DNA of 49,057 nucleotides from Streptomyces sp. NRRL F-5123 (GCF_000721495.1 NZ_JOHY01000084.1:1-49057); one strand, 5' to 3'; counted from the stretch's first letter, positions 1 to 13,733 are shown. Notes: generated by a model from the letters alone, not told the origin. Made by a program: numbers and translations.

Positions 1-2
1 GG

Positions 3-3000
3 TACTGGACCGCGCACATCCGCCGGGCTGTCCGCTTCCACCAGGGTGTGACCACCCTCGCGTCCCACAACGTCACCACGTACCTGGAGATCGGGCCCGC
101 CGCGGCGCTCACGCCGATGGTCGCGGCCACGCTCGCCGACTCCGCGCGGCCCCTTCCCGCCGCGGCCGTGGCGACCGCCCGCGCGGGCACGTCCGAGACC
201 GAGGCGCTGACGGCCGCCCTCGGCAGGGTGTTCGTCAACGGGCCGGTGCCGGACTGGGCCGCGGTGTTCGACGGCCACGGCGGGCGGGCCGTCGACCTGC
301 CCACGTACGCCTTCGAACACCGGCGGCACTGGCTGACGGCGCCCGACACCGCGGGCGACGCCTCCGCCCTGGGCATGACGACCACGGCACACCCGCTGCT
401 GGGGGCGGCGCTCGACCTCGCGGACGGCGACGGCGCCGCGGTGGTGCTCACCGGACGGCTGTCGCTGCGCTCCCACCCCTGGCTCGCCGACCACGTCATC
501 GCCGGCAGCACACTGCTGTCCGGCACGGCACTGGTCGACCTGGCGCTGCACGCGGGCGACCGGGTCGGCTGCCACGTGGAGGAGCTGGTGACGCGCGCCC
601 CGCTCGTCCTCGCCGAGGGCGCGCCCACCCGCCTCCAGGTCACCGTGGGCACACCGGACGGGACGGGACGCCGCCCCGTCCAGATCCACTCCTGCCCGGA
701 CGACGCTCCGGCGGCCGACCCCGCCAGCCTGCCGGGGCCGGTCCGCGGCAGCGAGGAGGAGGCCGGAACGTGGACCTGCCACGCGGCCGGCACCCTCGCC
801 CCCGGCGAGCGGCCCGCCGTCGCGGGCACGGCCGCCGCCGGGACACCGGCCGTCTGGCCGCCCGCGGACGCCACCCCGCTCGACACCGCGGACCTCTACG
901 ACCGGCTGGCCGAGCGCGGGTACTCCTACGGGCCCGCCTTCCGGGGCGTGCACGCGGTGTGGCGGCACGGCCCCGACCTCTACGCCGCGCTGCGGCTGCC
1001 CGAGACCTGCGACCCGGCGGGATTCGGCGTGCACCCGGCGCTGCTGGACGCGGCACTGCACCCGCTCGTGCTCGGCGCCCTGGACGACGCCGGCTCCCCG
1101 GTGCGCATCCCCTTCTCCTGGAGCGACGTGCACCTCGACGCCACCGGCGCGCGGGACGTCCTCGTGCGCCTGGAGGTGACAGGCGAGGACACCGTGGCGG
1201 TCTCGGTCCGCGACACCGCGGGCGCGCCCGTGGCCGGCATCGGGGCGCTGACCCTCCGGCCCGTCCCGCAGGAGGGCCTGGCGGCAGCGTCCCCGCAGCG
1301 CGGCACCGGGCTCCACCACCTCACGTGGACGGCGCTGCCGCAGACCGGCCCCGCCGCCGCCGAGGGCGGCTGGGCGCTGCTCGGCGAGATCGGCGCCGGT
1401 GCCGCGGAGGCGCTGGCCGCGGCGGGCGTCACACCCGCCCGTCACCGCGGCCTCGCCGGGCTGCGTGCCGCCCTCCCCGCGGAGGCGGCAGCGCCCGGCA
1501 CGGTGCTGGCCGTCCTTCCGGGCGGCGCCGCGGAAGGCGTGACGGTCGACGAGGCCGTGCGCCGCGCCTGCGGCGACGTCCTCGCCCTGCTCCAGGAGTG
1601 GCTCGACGACGACCGCTTCGCGCGCTCCCGGCTGGCCGTGCTGACCCGTGGCGCGGTCGCCACCCGCCACGCCGAGGGGATCGGGTCGCTGCCGCAGGCG
1701 CCTCTGTGGGGCCTGCTGCGCGCGGCGCAGACCGAACACCCCGACCGGATCGCCGTCGTGGACTTCGACGGGCGCGACGACGCCTGGGCGCAGCTGCCCT
1801 CGGCGCTCGCCTCCGGCGAGCCGCAGGTCGCCGTGCGGTCCGGCCGGGCGTACGTGCCGCGGCTGGCGCGCGCCGACCGCACGCAGCGGCTGGCGCCGCC
1901 CGGCGGCGGCGTGCCGTGGCGGCTGGACGTGACCGAGGCCGGCACGCTGTCGAGCCTCGCGCTGGTGCCGTCGCCCGCGGCCGCCGAGCCGCTGGGACCC
2001 GAGCAGGTGCGGGTCGAGATGCGGGCGGCCGGGCTGAACTTCCGCGACGTCATGATCGCGCTGGGCATGTACCCCGGCGACGCGCGGCTGGGCAGCGAGG
2101 GCGCCGGGGTCGTCGTCGAGGTCGGGTCCGGCGTGACCGGACTCGCGCCGGGCGACCGCGTCATGGGCCTGTTCACCGGTGCGATCGCGCCGCTGGCCCT
2201 CGCCGACCACCGGCACCTGACCCGGCTGCCGGCCGGGTGGACCTTCGCGCAGGGCGCCGCCACCCCGATCGTGTTCCTCACCGCCTACCACGGCCTGCTG
2301 GACCTGGCCCGGGTGCGGCCCGGCGAGTCGCTGCTCGTGCACGCGGCCGCGGGCGGCGTGGGCATGGCCGCGACCCGGCTGGCGCGGCACCTGGGCGTCG
2401 AGGTGTACGGCACGGCGAGCTCCGGCAAGTGGGGCACGCTGCGCGCCGAGGGCGTCGCGGAGGACCGCATCGCGTCGTCGCGCACCCTCGACTTCGAGGA
2501 GTCCTTCCGCGCGGCCACCGGCGGGCGCGGCGTCGACGTCGTGCTCAACTCGCTCGCCGGGGAGTTCGTCGACGCCTCGCTGCGGTTGCTGGCCGACGGC
2601 GGGCGGTTCCTGGAGATGGGCAAGACCGACATCCGCGACCGCGAGCGCGTCGAGGCGGAGCACGAGGGCCTGGCCTACCAGGCGTTCGACCTGATGGACG
2701 CCGGGCCCGAGCGCATCGCGCAGATGCTCGCGGAGCTGGGCGGGCTGTTCGCGTCGGGGGCGCTGCGCCCCCTGCCCGTCACCGCGTGGGACGTGCGGCG
2801 CGCCCCCGAGGCCTTCCGCTTCCTGAGCCAGGCCCAGCACACCGGCAAGATCGTCATCACCCTGCCCGCGCCGCTCGACCCGGACGGCACCGTGCTGGTC
2901 ACCGGCGGCAGCGGCAGCCTGGGCCGGCTCGTCGCACGGCACCTGGTCACCGATCACGGCGTGCGCCGGCTGCTGCTGGCGAGCCGGCGCGGCCAGGACG

Positions 3001-6000
3001 CCGACGGCGCGGCGCAGTTCGCCGCCGAGCTGGCCGGACTCGGCGCGCACGTCGAGTACGCCGCGTGCGACGTGGCCGAGCGTGCGGCCGTGGAAGAACT
3101 GCTGGCGGCGATCCCCGCCGGGCACCCCCTCACCGCGGTGGTCCACACCGCCGGGGTGCTCGACGACGCGCCGGTCGGGTCGCTGACGGCCGGGCGGCTG
3201 GACGCGGTGCTGCGGCCCAAGGCCGACGCTGCCTGGCACCTGCACGAGCTGACGGCCGAGGCGAACCTCGCGGTCTTCGCCGTCTTCTCCTCGGTCGCCG
3301 CCGTCGCCGGCAACGCGGGCCAGGCGAACTACGCGGCGGCCAACGCCTTCCTCGACGCGTTGGCCGAGCACCGCAGGGCGCGGGGGCTCGCGGCCGTCTC
3401 CATGGCGTGGGGCCCCTGGGAGCCCGACGGCGGCATGACCGCGCAGCTGGACGAGGCGTCTGCGGCGCGGCTGGGCCGTTCCGGGCTCGCCCCGCTCGCG
3501 GCGGCGGACGGACTCGCGCTGTTCGACGCCGCCCTCGCGGACGACGCCGCGCTCGTGGTCCCGGTACGGCTGGACGCGCCCGCGCTGCGCCGCCGGGCCG
3601 CCGCGGGCGGCCTCCCGCCGGTGCTGCGGGACCTCGCGCGGGTGCCTGCGCGGCGGGTCGCCGCGTCCGGGGCGCAGCAGGCGCCGGGCACACTCGGCGA
3701 CCGGCTGCGCGCGCTGGCGGAGGCGGACCGCGACAGGTTCCTGGTGGACCTGGTGCGGCAGCAGGCGGCGATCGTGCTCGGGCACGGGACGCCCGACGCG
3801 GTCGAGCCGGACCGGCCGTTCGGCATGCAGGGCTTCGACTCGCTCACCGCGGTCGAGCTGCGCAACCGGCTGAACGCCGCGACGGACCTGCGGCTGCCCG
3901 CGACGCTGCTGTTCGACTTCCCGACCGCGACCGCGCTCGCGGCCTTCCTGCGCTCGGAGCTGCTGGGCGGCGAGCGGGCGCAGGCGGCGGCGGTGGCGAC
4001 CGCGGCGACCGACGAGCCGATCGCGATCGTCGCGATGGCCTGCCGCTACCCGGGGAACGTCAGCTCGCCCGAGGACCTGTGGCAGCTCGTCGTCACGGGC
4101 ACCGACGCCATCGGCGACTTCCCGGCCAACCGCGGCTGGGACCTGGACTCGCTCTACGACCCGGACCCCGACCGCCCCGGCAGGACGTACGCGACGCAGG
4201 GCGGATTCCTCTACGGCGCCGACGAGTTCGACGCGTCCTTCTTCGGCATGAGCCCGCGCGAGGCGGTCGCGACCGACCCGCAGCAGCGGCTCCTGCTGGA
4301 GACGGCGTGGGAGCTGTTCGAGCGGGCCGGCATCGATCCCGCGGGCCTGGCCGGCAGCGCCACGGGTGTCTTCGCCGGGGTGATCGCCCAGGACTACGCC
4401 TCGCTGCTGGGTGACGCCACCGCCGGTTTCGAGGGCTACCTGTCGACCGGCAACACCACGAGCGTCGCCTCAGGGCGGCTGGCCTACACCTTCGGCCTCG
4501 AAGGCCCCGCGGTCACGGTGGACACCGCGTGCTCGTCCTCGCTCGTCGCGATGCACCTGGCGGCGCAGGCGCTGCGCAGCGGCGAGTGCTCGCTCGCGCT
4601 GGCCGGAGGCGTCACGGTGATGCCGACGCCGGCCACCTTCGTGGAGTTCAGCCGGCAGCGCGCGCTGGCCGCGGACGGGCGCTGCAAGGCGTTCGCGGCT
4701 GCCGCCGACGGCACCGGCTGGGGCGAGGGCGCCGGGCTGCTGCTCCTCGAGCGGCTCTCCGACGCCGAGCGCAACGGCCACCGGGTGCTCGCCGTGATGC
4801 GCGGCAGCGCGATCAACCAGGACGGGGCCTCCAACGGCCTGACCGCCCCCAACGGGCCCTCGCAGCAGCGTGTCATCCAGCAGGCGCTCGCCAACGCCGG
4901 TGTCCCCGCCGCCGAAGTCGACGCGGTCGAGGCGCACGGCACGGGCACCGCGCTCGGCGACCCCATCGAGGCGCAGGCGCTGCTGGCCACCTACGGCAGG
5001 CACCGCGACCCCGGGCACCCGCTGCTGCTCGGCTCCGTCAAGTCCAACATCGGGCACACGCTGGCCGCGGCCGGTGTCGCCGGTGTCATCAAGATGGTCA
5101 TGGCGATGCGGCACGAGGAACTGCCGCGCACCCTGCACGTCGACGAGCCCACGCCGCACGTGGACTGGAGCGCCGGCGCCGTCACGCTGCTGACGGGCAA
5201 CACGCCCTGGCCCCGCAACGGCCACCCGCGGCGTGCGGCCGTCTCCTCCTTCGGTATCAGCGGCACCAACGCCCACGTCGTCCTGGAGGAGGCCCCCGCG
5301 GCCCCGCCCGCGAACGGCCAGGACACGCCCGCCCGGCCGGGCGCACCCGTCCCGTGGGTGGTCTCCGCCCGCGACGAGGCGGCGCTGCGCGCGCAGGCCG
5401 CGGCGCTGCTGGACACCGTGACCTCCCGCCCGGACGCGTCGCCGCACGAGGTCGGCCGGGCGCTGGCGGTCGCGCGCACGGCGCACGGCCACCGGGCCGC
5501 GGTCGTCGCGGCGGACCCCGGCGAGCTGGCCGCGGGCCTGCGGGCGCTGGCCGGCGGAACCGAGGCGCCCCAGCTCGTGACGGCCACGGCCACCGACGCC
5601 GACCGGGTCGTCTTCGTCTTCCCCGGCCAGGGCTCGCAGTGGCCGGGCATGGCGGTGGAACTCCTCGACGCCGAACCCGCCTTCGCCGCCGAGCTGGCGC
5701 TGTGCGCGGACGCGCTCGCGCGGTACACCGACTGGTCGCTGCTCGACGTGCTGCGCGGCGCGCCCGGCGCGCCCACGCTGGAGCGGGTCGACGTGGTGCA
5801 GCCCGCGCTGTTCGCCGTGATGGTCTCGCTCGCCGCGCTGTGGCGGTCCAAGGGGGTGCGGCCCGCGGCCGTCGTCGGTCACTCGCAGGGCGAGATCGCC
5901 GCCGCGTACGTCGCGGGCGCGCTGTCGCTGGACGACGCCGCGCGCGTCGTGGCGCTGCGCAGCCAGGCCATCGCGGACATGGCGGGCGACGGCGGCATGG

Positions 6001-9000
6001 CCTCGGTCGCCGCACCCGCCGAGCGGGTGCGGGAACTGATCGCCCGCTGGGAGGGGCGCCTGTCGGTCGCCGCGGTCAACGGCCCGTCCTCCACCGTGGT
6101 CTCCGGGGACGCGGCGGCGATCGGCGAGCTTCTGGAGGCGGGGGAGGCGGAGGGCGTGCGCGTCCGGCGCGTCCCCGTGGACTACGCCTCGCACTCGGCC
6201 CACATGACCGCGCTGCGCCCCCGGCTGCTGCGCGAGCTGGCCGGCGTCGAGCCCCGGGAGTCCGAGGTGGCCTACTGCTCGGCGCTGACCGGCGACGTCA
6301 TCGGCACGTCGGGCCTGGACGCGGAGTACTGGTACACGAACCTGCGGGAGACCGTGAAGTTCGAACAGGCGACCCGTTCGCTGCTCGACCGCGGCCACCG
6401 GGTGTTCGTCGAGTGCAGCCCGCACCCGGTGCTGACGATCGGCGTGCAGGAGACCATCGAGGACCGCGGCCTCCAGGAGGGCAGGAACCGCGCGGTCGCC
6501 CTCGGGTCACTGCGCCGCGACGAGGGCGGCCCCGCGCGGTACCTGCTCTCCCTCGCCCAGGCCCACGTCAACGGCGTGGCCGTCGACTGGTCCGCGGTGT
6601 TCGGCCCGGACGGCGCGCAGGCGCCCGGCTTCGAGCTGCCCACGTACGCCTTCCAGCGGCGCCGCTACTGGTTCGACGCGCACCCGGCCGCCGCGGGCAC
6701 CGGCAACGCCCAGGACCTCGGGCTCGGCGCCACCGGGCACGGCATCCTCGGCGCGGTCATCGACGCCGTCGACACCGAGGAGTTCATGCTCACCGGCCGC
6801 CTGTCGCGGCGCACCCACCCGTGGCTGGCCGACCACGCCGTGGCCGGGACGGTGCTGCTGCCGGGCACGGCCTTCGTGGAGATGGCGGGGCAGGCGGGCG
6901 GAAGCTGCGGCTACGGCAGGATCGACGAGCTGGCCGTGGAGGCGCCCCTGCCGGTGCCCGAACGCGGTGACGTGCAGCTGCGGGTCACGGTCGGGGCGCC
7001 CGAGGACGGACGGCGACCGGTCACCGTCCACGCGCGGGAGGCCGCGGACGAGGACACCTCGCCGTGGCGGCGCCACGCCGCCGGGCTGCTGGCCCCTGAC
7101 GGCGCAGGGCCCGCGCCCGAGCCGCCGGGGGAGTGGCCGCCCGCGGGGGCCGAGCCGGTCGGTGCGGCCGACGCCTACGAGCTGCTCGGCGACATCGCGC
7201 TGGAGTACGGCCCGGCGTTCCAGGGACTGCGCGCCGCGTGGCGCGACGGCGGGAGCCTGCTCGCGGAGGTCGCGCTGCCCGCGCCGGCCGCCGGGGACGC
7301 CGGACGGTTCGGGGTCCACCCCGCGCTGCTCGACGCGGCGCTGCACGTCCTCGCGCTGCCCGGGCCGGGCGCGGGCGCGGACGGCGGCACGGTGCCGCTG
7401 CCCTTCTCCTGGTCCGGCGTGTCGTGGTGGCGCGACGGCGCAGCCGCGCTGCGCGTGCGGCTGACGCCGACCGGTACGGACGCCGTGCGGCTGGACGCCT
7501 TCGACGACGAGGGCGCCGCGGTGCTGTCGGTGGACGAGCTGACGATCCGCCGGACACCGGTCGACCGGCTGCGCACACCTGGGACCGCGGTCGCCAGGTC
7601 GCTGTTCGCCGTGGAGTGGCGGGCAGCGGCGCCGCAGGGCGCGGCGCCGCTCCCCGCGGGGCGTTGCACCGTGGTCTCCCCCGACGGGCTGGGCCTCGCG
7701 GCCGGGCTCGCGGCGGCGGGCCTCACCGTCGCGGACGGGACGGACATCCCCGCGGCCGACGCGGACACGGTGGAGACCGTGTTCGTGCCCGTCACCGCCG
7801 CGGGCGGCCCCGACACAGCTGCCGCGGCCCGGGCGGAGACGGCCCGCGTGCTGGCGGCCGTGCAGTCCTGGGCGCCGGACGGCCGGGCGGAGGGCTCCCG
7901 GCTGGTGGTGGTCACCCGGGGCGCGGTGAGCACCGCAGAGGACGAGCCGCTGCCGGACCCGGCGGCGGCAGCCGTGTGGGGCCTGGTCCGTACCGCCCAG
8001 TCGGAGAGTCCGGGCCACCTCGTGCTGCTGGACCTGGACCCCGAGGACGGCGACGGCGGCCCGGTGCCCCGGGCGGCCGTCGAGGCCGCCCTCGCGACGG
8101 GCGAGCCGCAGCTCGCGGTCCGGGCCGGCACCGTCCTCGTGCCCAGGCTGGTACGCCGGGCCTTCGCCGACGAGCCCGTACGGCCGTGGGATCCGGAGGG
8201 CACCGTGCTGGTCACCGGCGGCACCGGGACGATCGGCGGCCTCCTGGCCCGGCACCTGGTCACGGCGCACGGCGTGCGCCACCTCGTGCTCACCGGCCGC
8301 CGGGGCGCCGCGGCGGACGGCGCGGCGCGGCTGCGCGAGGAACTCGCCGCCCTCGGCGCGGACGTCACCCTCGCGGCGTGCGACGCCGCCGACCGGGCGG
8401 CGCTGGCGGCCGTGCTGGACGCGGTGGACGAGCGGCACCCGCTCACCGCGGTCGTTCACGCCGCGGCGGTGCTCGACGACGGCGTCGTGGACTCCCTGAC
8501 GGCCGGGCGCATCGACACCGTGATGCGGCCGAAGGCCGACGGGGCGTGGCACCTGCACGAGCTGACACGCGGTCTGGACCTGGCTGCCTTCGTGCTCTTC
8601 TCCTCCTTCGCGGGCCTTTCCGGCAGCGCGGGCCAGGCCAACTACGCCGCCGCCAACGCGTTCACCGACGCCCTGGCGCAGCACCGGCGGGCGCTGGGGC
8701 TCCCGGCGACGTCGATGGCGTGGGGCCTGTGGGAGCCGGAGAGCACGATGACGGCGGGGCTCGGCGGGCCCGGCCGGGCCCGTACCGCGCCCGGCGGCCT
8801 CACCCCGATGCCCGCCGCGCTCGGCCTCGCGCTCTTCGACGCCGCCCTGGCGGCGGGCCCGGCCCTCACAGTGCCGGTCGGCCTGGACATGCCGGCGCTG
8901 CGCTCCCAGGCCCGCTCGGGCGTGCTGCCCGCGCTGTTCGAGGACCTCGTGGGGCAGGGCGCCCGCCGGGACGCGGACGGGGCGGCGGATCCGGGGGCGC

Positions 9001-9509
9001 TGGGCAGCACCCTCGCGGGGCTTTCCGCTGCCGAGCGCGACCGCACGGTGCTCGACGCGGTCCGCACCACCGTGGCGGCGGTGCTCGGCCACCCGACGGT
9101 TGCCGACGTCGCCGCCGACCGCACCTTCGCCGAGCTGGGCTTCGACTCGCTGACCGCGCTGGAGCTGCGCAACCGGCTCCGGCCGGCCACCGGCCTGCGC
9201 CTGCCGACGACGCTGGTGTTCGACTACCCGACCCCCGCGGCGCTGGCCCGCCACATCGGCGCCGAGCTGGTCCCCGCCGACGAGGCGGCGCCGCCCGCGA
9301 CCGCCGTGCTCGACGGCCTCGACGCGGCCCTGTCCGCCGCGCCCGGCCCGGACCGGCAGGCCATGGTCGCGCGGCTGCGCACGCTCGTCGCCCGCTGGGA
9401 CGAGCAGCCGGCCGCGGAGGACGGCGCCGACGTGGCCGACACGCTCGGCGCGGCCGACGCCGACAGCATCCTCGACTTCATCGACAACGAGCTCGGGCGG
9501 GCCCGTTGA
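3..9509 (+). CDS. Modular type I polyketide synthase, 5'-truncated by the window: (AT)-DH-ER-KR-ACP / KS-AT-DH-KR-ACP
   Basis: The open frame runs in from before position 1; the first residues ([12 protein letters not shown]) are the end of an acyltransferase, so the true start is outside. Domains by nucleotide: AT tail 3-330; DH ~390-1260 (H of HxxxG near 492, DAALH near 1050); ER ~1920-2860 with an NADPH loop ([11 protein letters not shown]); KR ~2880-3440 with LDD (B-type) and the NYAAANAF tyrosine; ACP with GFDSL at ~3833. Module 2: KS ~4010-5290 (DTACSSS, EAHGTGT, KSNIGHT); AT ~5610-6460 with GHSQG and YASH, the methylmalonyl signature; DH ~6730-7540 with intact HxxxGxxxxP; B-type KR ~8200-8730; ACP GFDSL ~9140. 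The last ~60 residues look like a C-terminal docking region. Expected output: a fully reduced unit, then an alpha-methyl enoyl unit. The first module's AT specificity is not visible. Confidence 0.97.
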   Translation, partial: YWTAHIRRAVRFHQGVTTLASHNVTTYLEIGPAAALTPMVAATLADSARPLPAAAVATARAGTSETEALTAALGRVFVNGPVPDWAAVFDGHGGRAVDLPTYAFEHRRHWLTAPDTAGDASALGMTTTAHPLLGAALDLADGDGAAVVLTGRLSLRSHPWLADHVIAGSTLLSGTALVDLALHAGDRVGCHVEELVTRAPLVLAEGAPTRLQVTVGTPDGTGRRPVQIHSCPDDAPAADPASLPGPVRGSEEEAGTWTCHAAGTLAPGERPAVAGTAAAGTPAVWPPADATPLDTADLYDRLAERGYSYGPAFRGVHAVWRHGPDLYAALRLPETCDPAGFGVHPALLDAALHPLVLGALDDAGSPVRIPFSWSDVHLDATGARDVLVRLEVTGEDTVAVSVRDTAGAPVAGIGALTLRPVPQEGLAAASPQRGTGLHHLTWTALPQTGPAAAEGGWALLGEIGAGAAEALAAAGVTPARHRGLAGLRAALPAEAAAPGTVLAVLPGGAAEGVTVDEAVRRACGDVLALLQEWLDDDRFARSRLAVLTRGAVATRHAEGIGSLPQAPLWGLLRAAQTEHPDRIAVVDFDGRDDAWAQLPSALASGEPQVAVRSGRAYVPRLARADRTQRLAPPGGGVPWRLDVTEAGTLSSLALVPSPAAAEPLGPEQVRVEMRAAGLNFRDVMIALGMYPGDARLGSEGAGVVVEVGSGVTGLAPGDRVMGLFTGAIAPLALADHRHLTRLPAGWTFAQGAATPIVFLTAYHGLLDLARVRPGESLLVHAAAGGVGMAATRLARHLGVEVYGTASSGKWGTLRAEGVAEDRIASSRTLDFEESFRAATGGRGVDVVLNSLAGEFVDASLRLLADGGRFLEMGKTDIRDRERVEAEHEGLAYQAFDLMDAGPERIAQMLAELGGLFASGALRPLPVTAWDVRRAPEAFRFLSQAQHTGKIVITLPAPLDPDGTVLVTGGSGSLGRLVARHLVTDHGVRRLLLASRRGQDADGAAQFAAELAGLGAHVEYAACDVAERAAVEELLAAIPAGHPLTAVVHTAGVLDDAPVGSLTAGRLDAVLRPKADAAWHLHELTAEANLAVFAVFSSVAAVAGNAGQANYAAANAFLDALAEHRRARGLAAVSMAWGPWEPDGGMTAQLDEASAARLGRSGLAPLAAADGLALFDAALADDAALVVPVRLDAPALRRRAAAGGLPPVLRDLARVPARRVAASGAQQAPGTLGDRLRALAEADRDRFLVDLVRQQAAIVLGHGTPDAVEPDRPFGMQGFDSLTAVELRNRLNAATDLRLPATLLFDFPTATALAAFLRSELLGGERAQAAAVATAATDEPIAIVAMACRYPGNVSSPEDLWQLVVTGTDAIGDFPANRGWDLDSLYDPDPDRPGRTYATQGGFLYGADEFDASFFGMSPREAVATDPQQRLLLETAWELFERAGIDPAGLAGSATGVFAGVIAQDYASLLGDATAGFEGYLSTGNTTSVASGRLAYTFGLEGPAVTVDTACSSSLVAMHLAAQALRSGECSLALAGGVTVMPTPATFVEFSRQRALAADGRCKAFAAAADGTGWGEGAGLLLLERLSDAERNGHRVLAVMRGSAINQDGASNGLTAPNGPSQQRVIQQALANAGVPAAEVDAVEAHGTGTALGDPIEAQALLATYGRHRDPGHPLLLGSVKSNIGHTLAAAGVAGVIKMVMAMRHEELPRTLHVDEPTPHVDWSAGAVTLLTGNTPWPRNGHPRRAAVSSFGISGTNAHVVLEEAPAAPPANGQDTPARPGAPVPWVVSARDEAALRAQAAALLDTVTSRPDASPHEVGRALAVARTAHGHRAAVVAADPGELAAGLRALAGGTEAPQLVTATATDADRVVFVFPGQGSQWPGMAVELLDAEPAFAAELALCADALARYTDWSLLDVLRGAPGAPTLERVDVVQPALFAVMVSLAALWRSKGVRPAAVVGHSQGEIAAAYVAGALSLDDAARVVALRSQAIADMAGDGGMASVAAPAERVRELIARWEGRLSVAAVNGPSSTVVSGDAAAIGELLEAGEAEGVRVRRVPVDYASHSAHMTALRPRLLRELAGVEPRESEVAYCSALTGDVIGTSGLDAEYWYTNLRETVKFEQATRSLLDRGHRVFVECSPHPVLTIGVQETIEDRGLQEGRNRAVALGSLRRDEGGPARYLLSLAQAHVNGVAVDWSAVFGPDGAQAPGFELPTYAFQRRRYWFDAHPAAAGTGNAQDLGLGATGHGILGAVIDAVDTEEFMLTGRLSRRTHPWLADHAVAGTVLLPGTAFVEMAGQAGGSCGYGRIDELAVEAPLPVPERGDVQLRVTVGAPEDGRRPVTVHAREAADEDTSPWRRHAAGLLAPDGAGPAPEPPGEWPPAGAEPVGAADAYELLGDIALEYGPAFQGLRAAWRDGGSLLAEVALPAPAAGDAGRFGVHPALLDAALHVLALPGPGAGADGGTVPLPFSWSGVSWWRDGAAALRVRLTPTGTDAVRLDAFDDEGAAVLSVDELTIRRTPVDRLRTPGTAVARSLFAVEWRAAAPQGAAPLPAGRCTVVSPDGLGLAAGLAAAGLTVADGTDIPAADADTVETVFVPVTAAGGPDTAAAARAETARVLAAVQSWAPDGRAEGSRLVVVTRGAVSTAEDEPLPDPAAAAVWGLVRTAQSESPGHLVLLDLDPEDGDGGPVPRAAVEAALATGEPQLAVRAGTVLVPRLVRRAFADEPVRPWDPEGTVLVTGGTGTIGGLLARHLVTAHGVRHLVLTGRRGAAADGAARLREELAALGADVTLAACDAADRAALAAVLDAVDERHPLTAVVHAAAVLDDGVVDSLTAGRIDTVMRPKADGAWHLHELTRGLDLAAFVLFSSFAGLSGSAGQANYAAANAFTDALAQHRRALGLPATSMAWGLWEPESTMTAGLGGPGRARTAPGGLTPMPAALGLALFDAALAAGPALTVPVGLDMPALRSQARSGVLPALFEDLVGQGARRDADGAADPGALGSTLAGLSAAERDRTVLDAVRTTVAAVLGHPTVADVAADRTFAELGFDSLTALELRNRLRPATGLRLPTTLVFDYPTPAALARHIGAELVPADEAAPPATAVLDGLDAALSAAPGPDRQAMVARLRTLVARWDEQPAAEDGADVADTLGAADADSILDFIDNELGRAR

Positions 9510-9552
9510 ACCGCCGCCAGGCCCCTCACCGAACGGAAAGGACCGATCTCGG

Positions 9553-12500
9553 ATGGCCGACGAAGAAAAGCTCGTCGATTACCTGAAGTGGGTGACCGCC
9601 GACCTGCACCGCACCCGCAAGCGCCTCGCCGAGGCCGAGTCCGCCGCGCGGGAGCCGATCGCGATCGTCGGCATGGCGTGCCGCTACCCCGGCGGCGTGC
9701 GCGGTCCGGAGGACCTGTGGCGGCTGGTGCTCGACGGCGGCGACGCGATCGGCGACTTCCCCGCCAACCGCGGCTGGGACGTCGACGGCCTCTACGACCC
9801 CGACCCGCAGTCGCCCGGCACGTCCACCACGCGGTACGGCGGCTTCCTCCACGACGCCGACGAGTTCGACCCCGCGCCCTTCGGACTCAGTCCGCGCGAG
9901 GCGGCGGCGACCGACCCGCAGCAGCGGCTGCTGCTGGAGACGGCGTGGGAGGCGTTCGAGCACGCCGGCATCGCACCGAACTCGCTGCGCGGCAGCGACA
10001 CCGGGGTGTTCGCCGGGGTGATGTACGGCGACTACGCGACGCGGCTGGGGCAGGTCCCGGCCGAGTTCGAGGGCTTCGTCGGCAACGGCAGCGCGGGCAG
10101 CGTGGCGTCGGGCCGGATCGCGTACACCTTCGGCCTGGAGGGGCCGGCGATCACGGTGGACACGGCGTGCTCGTCCTCGCTCGTGGCCGTCCACCTGGCC
10201 GCCCAGGCGCTGCGCCGCGGCGAGTGCGGGATGGCCCTCGCGGGCGGCGTGACGGTCATGGCGACACCGGGCCTGTTCGTGGAGTTCAGCCGCCAGCGGG
10301 GCCTGTCCGCGGACGGCCGGTGCCGGTCGTTCGCCGCGGGGGCCGACGGCGCCGGTTTCGCCGAGGGAGCCGGGCTGCTGCTGCTCGAACGCCTGTCCAC
10401 CGCGGTGCGGGAGGGCCACCGCGTGCTGGCCGTGCTGCGCGGCTCGGCCGTCAACCAGGACGGCGCGAGCAACGGCCTGACCGCCCCGAACGGCCCGGCG
10501 CAGCGCCGCGTCGTCGGTTCCGCCCTCGCCGACGCGGGCCTCGGCCCCGCGGACGTCGACGCCGTGGAGGGCCACGGCACCGGCACGTCACTCGGCGACC
10601 CCATCGAGGTGCAGGCGCTGATCGCGTCGTACGGCAAGGGCCGCCCGGCGGACCGGCCGCTGCTGCTGGGCTCGGTGAAGTCGAACATCGGCCACACGCA
10701 GGCGGCGGCGGGCGTCGCGGGCGTCATCAAGATGGTCATGGCGATGCGCCACGGCGTCCTGCCCCGCAGCCGCTACGCCGAGCAGCCGTCCGAGCACGTC
10801 GACTGGTCCGGCGCGGGGGTGTCCCTACTCGCGCGGACGGTCCCGTGGCCCGCGACGGACCACCCGCGCCGCGCCGGGGTGTCGGCCTTCGGCATCAGCG
10901 GCACCAACGCCCATCTGATCCTCGAACAGGCCGAGCACGAGGCGGCCCCGGCCCCCGTCGAACCGGACGGGACCGCCACGCCGGTGCCCGTACCCGTCTC
11001 GGCCCACGGGCGTGCGGCACTCCGGGCACAGGCCGCGCGGCTGCGCGACGCCGTGGCGGCCGGACCCGGGCTGCGGGTCGCGGACCTCGCGCGGGGGCTC
11101 GCGGTGGGACGGTCGGCGCTGCCGGACCGGGCCGTCGTGCTCGCCGCGGACCGCGACGGCCTGCTGCGCGGACTCGACGCCCTCGGGCACGGGGAGCGCG
11201 CGCCCGAGCTGGTCGGGCCGGGCACCGCGTCGGCGCCGGGACGCACCGCGTTCCTGTTCACCGGGCAGGGCAGCCAGCGCCCCGGCATGGGCCGTGAACT
11301 CCACGGCGAGCACCCGGTGTTCGCCGCTGCGCTCGACGCGGTGTGCGCCGAGTTCGACGGGCACCTCGACCGGCCGCTGCGCGAGGTGATGTTCGCCCCC
11401 GCGGACAGCGCGGACGCTGCGCTGCTGGACGAGACGCGGTACACCCAGCCCGCGCTTTTCGCGCTCGAAGTCGCGCTCTTCCGGCTGCTGGAGAGCTGGG
11501 GCCTGGTGCCGGACGCCGTGATGGGGCACTCGATCGGCGAGCTGGCCGCCGTGCACGCCGCCGGTGTCCTGGACCTGGCGGACGCCTGCACCCTGGTCGC
11601 CGCGCGCGCCAGGCTGATGCAGGCCATGCCGCCCGGCGGCGCGATGGTCTCGGTCCGCGCGGGTGAGGACGAGGTGATGCCGCTGGTGGCCGAGCATGCC
11701 GAGGGGGTCGGCATCGCCGCCGTCAACGGCCCCGCCACGGTGGTGATCTCGGGCGACCGCGACACCACGCTGCGGGTGATGCGGGAGCTGCGGGGCCTGG
11801 GCCACCGGACGAAGCGGCTGCGGGTGAGCCATGCCTTCCACTCGCCCCACATGGACGGCGTGCTGGACGACCTGGCGGACGTGGCGGCGGGACTGACCTT
11901 CAGGGCGCCGGCGATCACCGTCGTGTCGAACGTCACGGGAGCGCCCGTCCGGCTCGACGAGCTGCGCTCCCCGGGCTACTGGGCGCGCCACGTGCGCGGG
12001 ACGGTGCGCTTCTCGGACGGGGTGCGCAGCCTCCACGACGACGGTGTCACCGCCTACGTGGAGGTCGGCCCCGGCGCGGTGCTGACGCCGCTGGCGCACG
12101 ACTGCCTCGCCGCGGCGGGTGTGGACGGGCCGGTGGTGATCCCGGCGCTGCGCGGCGACCGGCCCGAGACCGGTTCGGCCCTCGCCGCGCTCGCGCTGGC
12201 CCACGTCCACGGCCTGCCGGTCGACTGGCCCGGCGTACTCGGCGAAGGGCCGCAGGAGCGGGACCTGCCCACGTACGCGTTCCAGCGCAGGCGCTACTGG
12301 ATCGACGCCGCCGCGCGGAGCGGCCCCCAGGGGCCCGAGGCGGGCTTCTGGGACGCGGTCGGGAGCGGGGACGCCGCCGGGCTGGCCGCGGACCTCGGCG
12401 TCGCCGAGGGCGCGCTGGCCGGCCTGCTGCCCGTCCTCGACGCCTGGCGGCGGCGGCACCAGTGGCGCTACCGCGTGGCCCTCGGGCAGGTCCCCGGCGC

Positions 12501-13602
12501 GGACGAGGGGCCGGTGCGGCGGCTGGTGCGCGCGGCGCCGTCCCGCAACGGCCGATGGCGGCCCACCGGCACGGTCGTGGTCACCGGCGACCTCGACGGG
12601 CCGGAGGGGCTCGGCGTGCACGCCGCCCGCCGGCTGGTCAGGACCGGCGCGGAGCACGTCGTGCTGGCGGCGCCGCGGCTCCCCGGGCAGGACCTCGTGA
12701 CCGGCCTGGCCGCCGAGGGCGTACGGGTCACCTCCGCGGTGTGCGACCCGGCCGACCGGGAGGCGGTCGGCCGGCTGCTGGCGTCGCTCCCGGACGGCCC
12801 GCCGCTCACCGCGGTCGTCCACGCCGACGCCCGGTCGGGTGCGGACCCCGCGACCGCCGTCGCCCTCGACGCGGCCACCCGCGCCCTGGACCTCACGGCG
12901 TTCGTGCTCCTCACCGGCCTGCCGGAGGGCTTCGGCGAGACCGAGGCGGTGGCCGCGCCGGAGATCGAGGACGTCGTCGCGGCCCGCCGCGCGGACGGGC
13001 TGCCCGTCCTCGCCGTCGCATGGGGGCCGTGGACGGACGCGGACCCGGGCGCGCAGGGGCGGCCGGGACTGCGCGCGGTGGCACCTCACCTGGCCATGGA
13101 CGTGCTGGACGAGGCGACGACGGCGCGCGACGGCGTCCTGGTGCTTGCGGACATCGACTGGGGCAGCCTGCCGGGCGCGGCGCGATCGCCGTTCTTCGCG
13201 GCCGTCGCGGATCCCGGCGGGTCGGCCGCGGACGGCGGCGCCGCGGAGCGCCCCGGGCTGCTGGCGCAACTGGCCGGGGCCGACGAGGCGCAGGCGCAGG
13301 AGATCGTGCTCGGCGCGCTGCGCGGGCACGCGGCGGCGGTGCTCGGGCACGACGCGCCCGAGGAGCTGGACGGCGCCACGAGCCTGCTGGAGCTGGGCTT
13401 CTCGTCGTTCACCGCGCTGGAGCTGAGCAACCGGCTGCGCGACGACACCGGGCTCGAGGTGCCCGCGACGGCCGTCTTCGACCACCCGACGCTGGCCGGG
13501 TTCGCCCGATACCTGCGCGGCGAGCTGGCGGCGTCGGGCGGGAACGGCGGCGCCGGGGCGCACGAGCGGGCGAGCGGCGAGGTGGTCGGCGCCCGGGGCT
13601 GA
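9553..13602 (+). CDS. Terminal PKS module: docking coil-KS-AT(malonyl)-inactive KR-ACP, no thioesterase
   Basis: A 1349-residue single module, 43 nt downstream of the previous PKS gene, with GGAAAGGA before the ATG. Residues 1-30 form a charged N-terminal docking coil. The KS has DTACSSS, EGHGTGT (Gly where Ala is usual) and KSNIGHT. The AT has GHSIGE and HAFH, the malonyl-CoA signature. The KR-like region (~12,553-13,060) lacks the GGxGxxG nucleotide loop and the Ser/Tyr of the active site, so it should not reduce. The ACP motif is GFSSFT instead of GFDSLT, keeping the pantetheine serine. There is no thioesterase. Inference: the module delivers a beta-ketoacyl-ACP, the substrate a tetronate-forming KAS III-like enzyme needs. 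Predicted chain end: alpha-methyl enone joined to a 1,3-dicarbonyl thioester. Confidence 0.97.
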   Translation: MADEEKLVDYLKWVTADLHRTRKRLAEAESAAREPIAIVGMACRYPGGVRGPEDLWRLVLDGGDAIGDFPANRGWDVDGLYDPDPQSPGTSTTRYGGFLHDADEFDPAPFGLSPREAAATDPQQRLLLETAWEAFEHAGIAPNSLRGSDTGVFAGVMYGDYATRLGQVPAEFEGFVGNGSAGSVASGRIAYTFGLEGPAITVDTACSSSLVAVHLAAQALRRGECGMALAGGVTVMATPGLFVEFSRQRGLSADGRCRSFAAGADGAGFAEGAGLLLLERLSTAVREGHRVLAVLRGSAVNQDGASNGLTAPNGPAQRRVVGSALADAGLGPADVDAVEGHGTGTSLGDPIEVQALIASYGKGRPADRPLLLGSVKSNIGHTQAAAGVAGVIKMVMAMRHGVLPRSRYAEQPSEHVDWSGAGVSLLARTVPWPATDHPRRAGVSAFGISGTNAHLILEQAEHEAAPAPVEPDGTATPVPVPVSAHGRAALRAQAARLRDAVAAGPGLRVADLARGLAVGRSALPDRAVVLAADRDGLLRGLDALGHGERAPELVGPGTASAPGRTAFLFTGQGSQRPGMGRELHGEHPVFAAALDAVCAEFDGHLDRPLREVMFAPADSADAALLDETRYTQPALFALEVALFRLLESWGLVPDAVMGHSIGELAAVHAAGVLDLADACTLVAARARLMQAMPPGGAMVSVRAGEDEVMPLVAEHAEGVGIAAVNGPATVVISGDRDTTLRVMRELRGLGHRTKRLRVSHAFHSPHMDGVLDDLADVAAGLTFRAPAITVVSNVTGAPVRLDELRSPGYWARHVRGTVRFSDGVRSLHDDGVTAYVEVGPGAVLTPLAHDCLAAAGVDGPVVIPALRGDRPETGSALAALALAHVHGLPVDWPGVLGEGPQERDLPTYAFQRRRYWIDAAARSGPQGPEAGFWDAVGSGDAAGLAADLGVAEGALAGLLPVLDAWRRRHQWRYRVALGQVPGADEGPVRRLVRAAPSRNGRWRPTGTVVVTGDLDGPEGLGVHAARRLVRTGAEHVVLAAPRLPGQDLVTGLAAEGVRVTSAVCDPADREAVGRLLASLPDGPPLTAVVHADARSGADPATAVALDAATRALDLTAFVLLTGLPEGFGETEAVAAPEIEDVVAARRADGLPVLAVAWGPWTDADPGAQGRPGLRAVAPHLAMDVLDEATTARDGVLVLADIDWGSLPGAARSPFFAAVADPGGSAADGGAAERPGLLAQLAGADEAQAQEIVLGALRGHAAAVLGHDAPEELDGATSLLELGFSSFTALELSNRLRDDTGLEVPATAVFDHPTLAGFARYLRGELAASGGNGGAGAHERASGEVVGARG

Positions 13603-13626
13603 GCGCCCCACCGAGCCGGACGAGGA

Positions 13627-13656
13627 GCCGCCCCGTGCCGCACGGCACGGGGCGGC
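13627..13656. terminator. GC-rich hairpin after the PKS operon
   Basis: GCCGCCCCGTGC and GCACGGGGCGGC form a perfect 12-bp stem around a 6-nt loop, 24 nt after the PKS stop codon. There is no U-tract, as is common for actinomycete terminators. Confidence 0.6.
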
Positions 13657-13733
13657 GGCATGCCGGCCGGCGGGACCGGAGCACGCAAGGAACGCCCAAG
13701 TCGAGCATTAGGGCGGGCTCGGACGATGCCGGT

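Noticed and set aside
6507..9254. Very long open frames on the minus strand inside the PKS genes (also 4,470-6,425 and 10,825-13,611)
   Set aside because: Products are Arg/Gly/His-rich without motifs; they are antisense shadows produced by high GC in real PKS genes.
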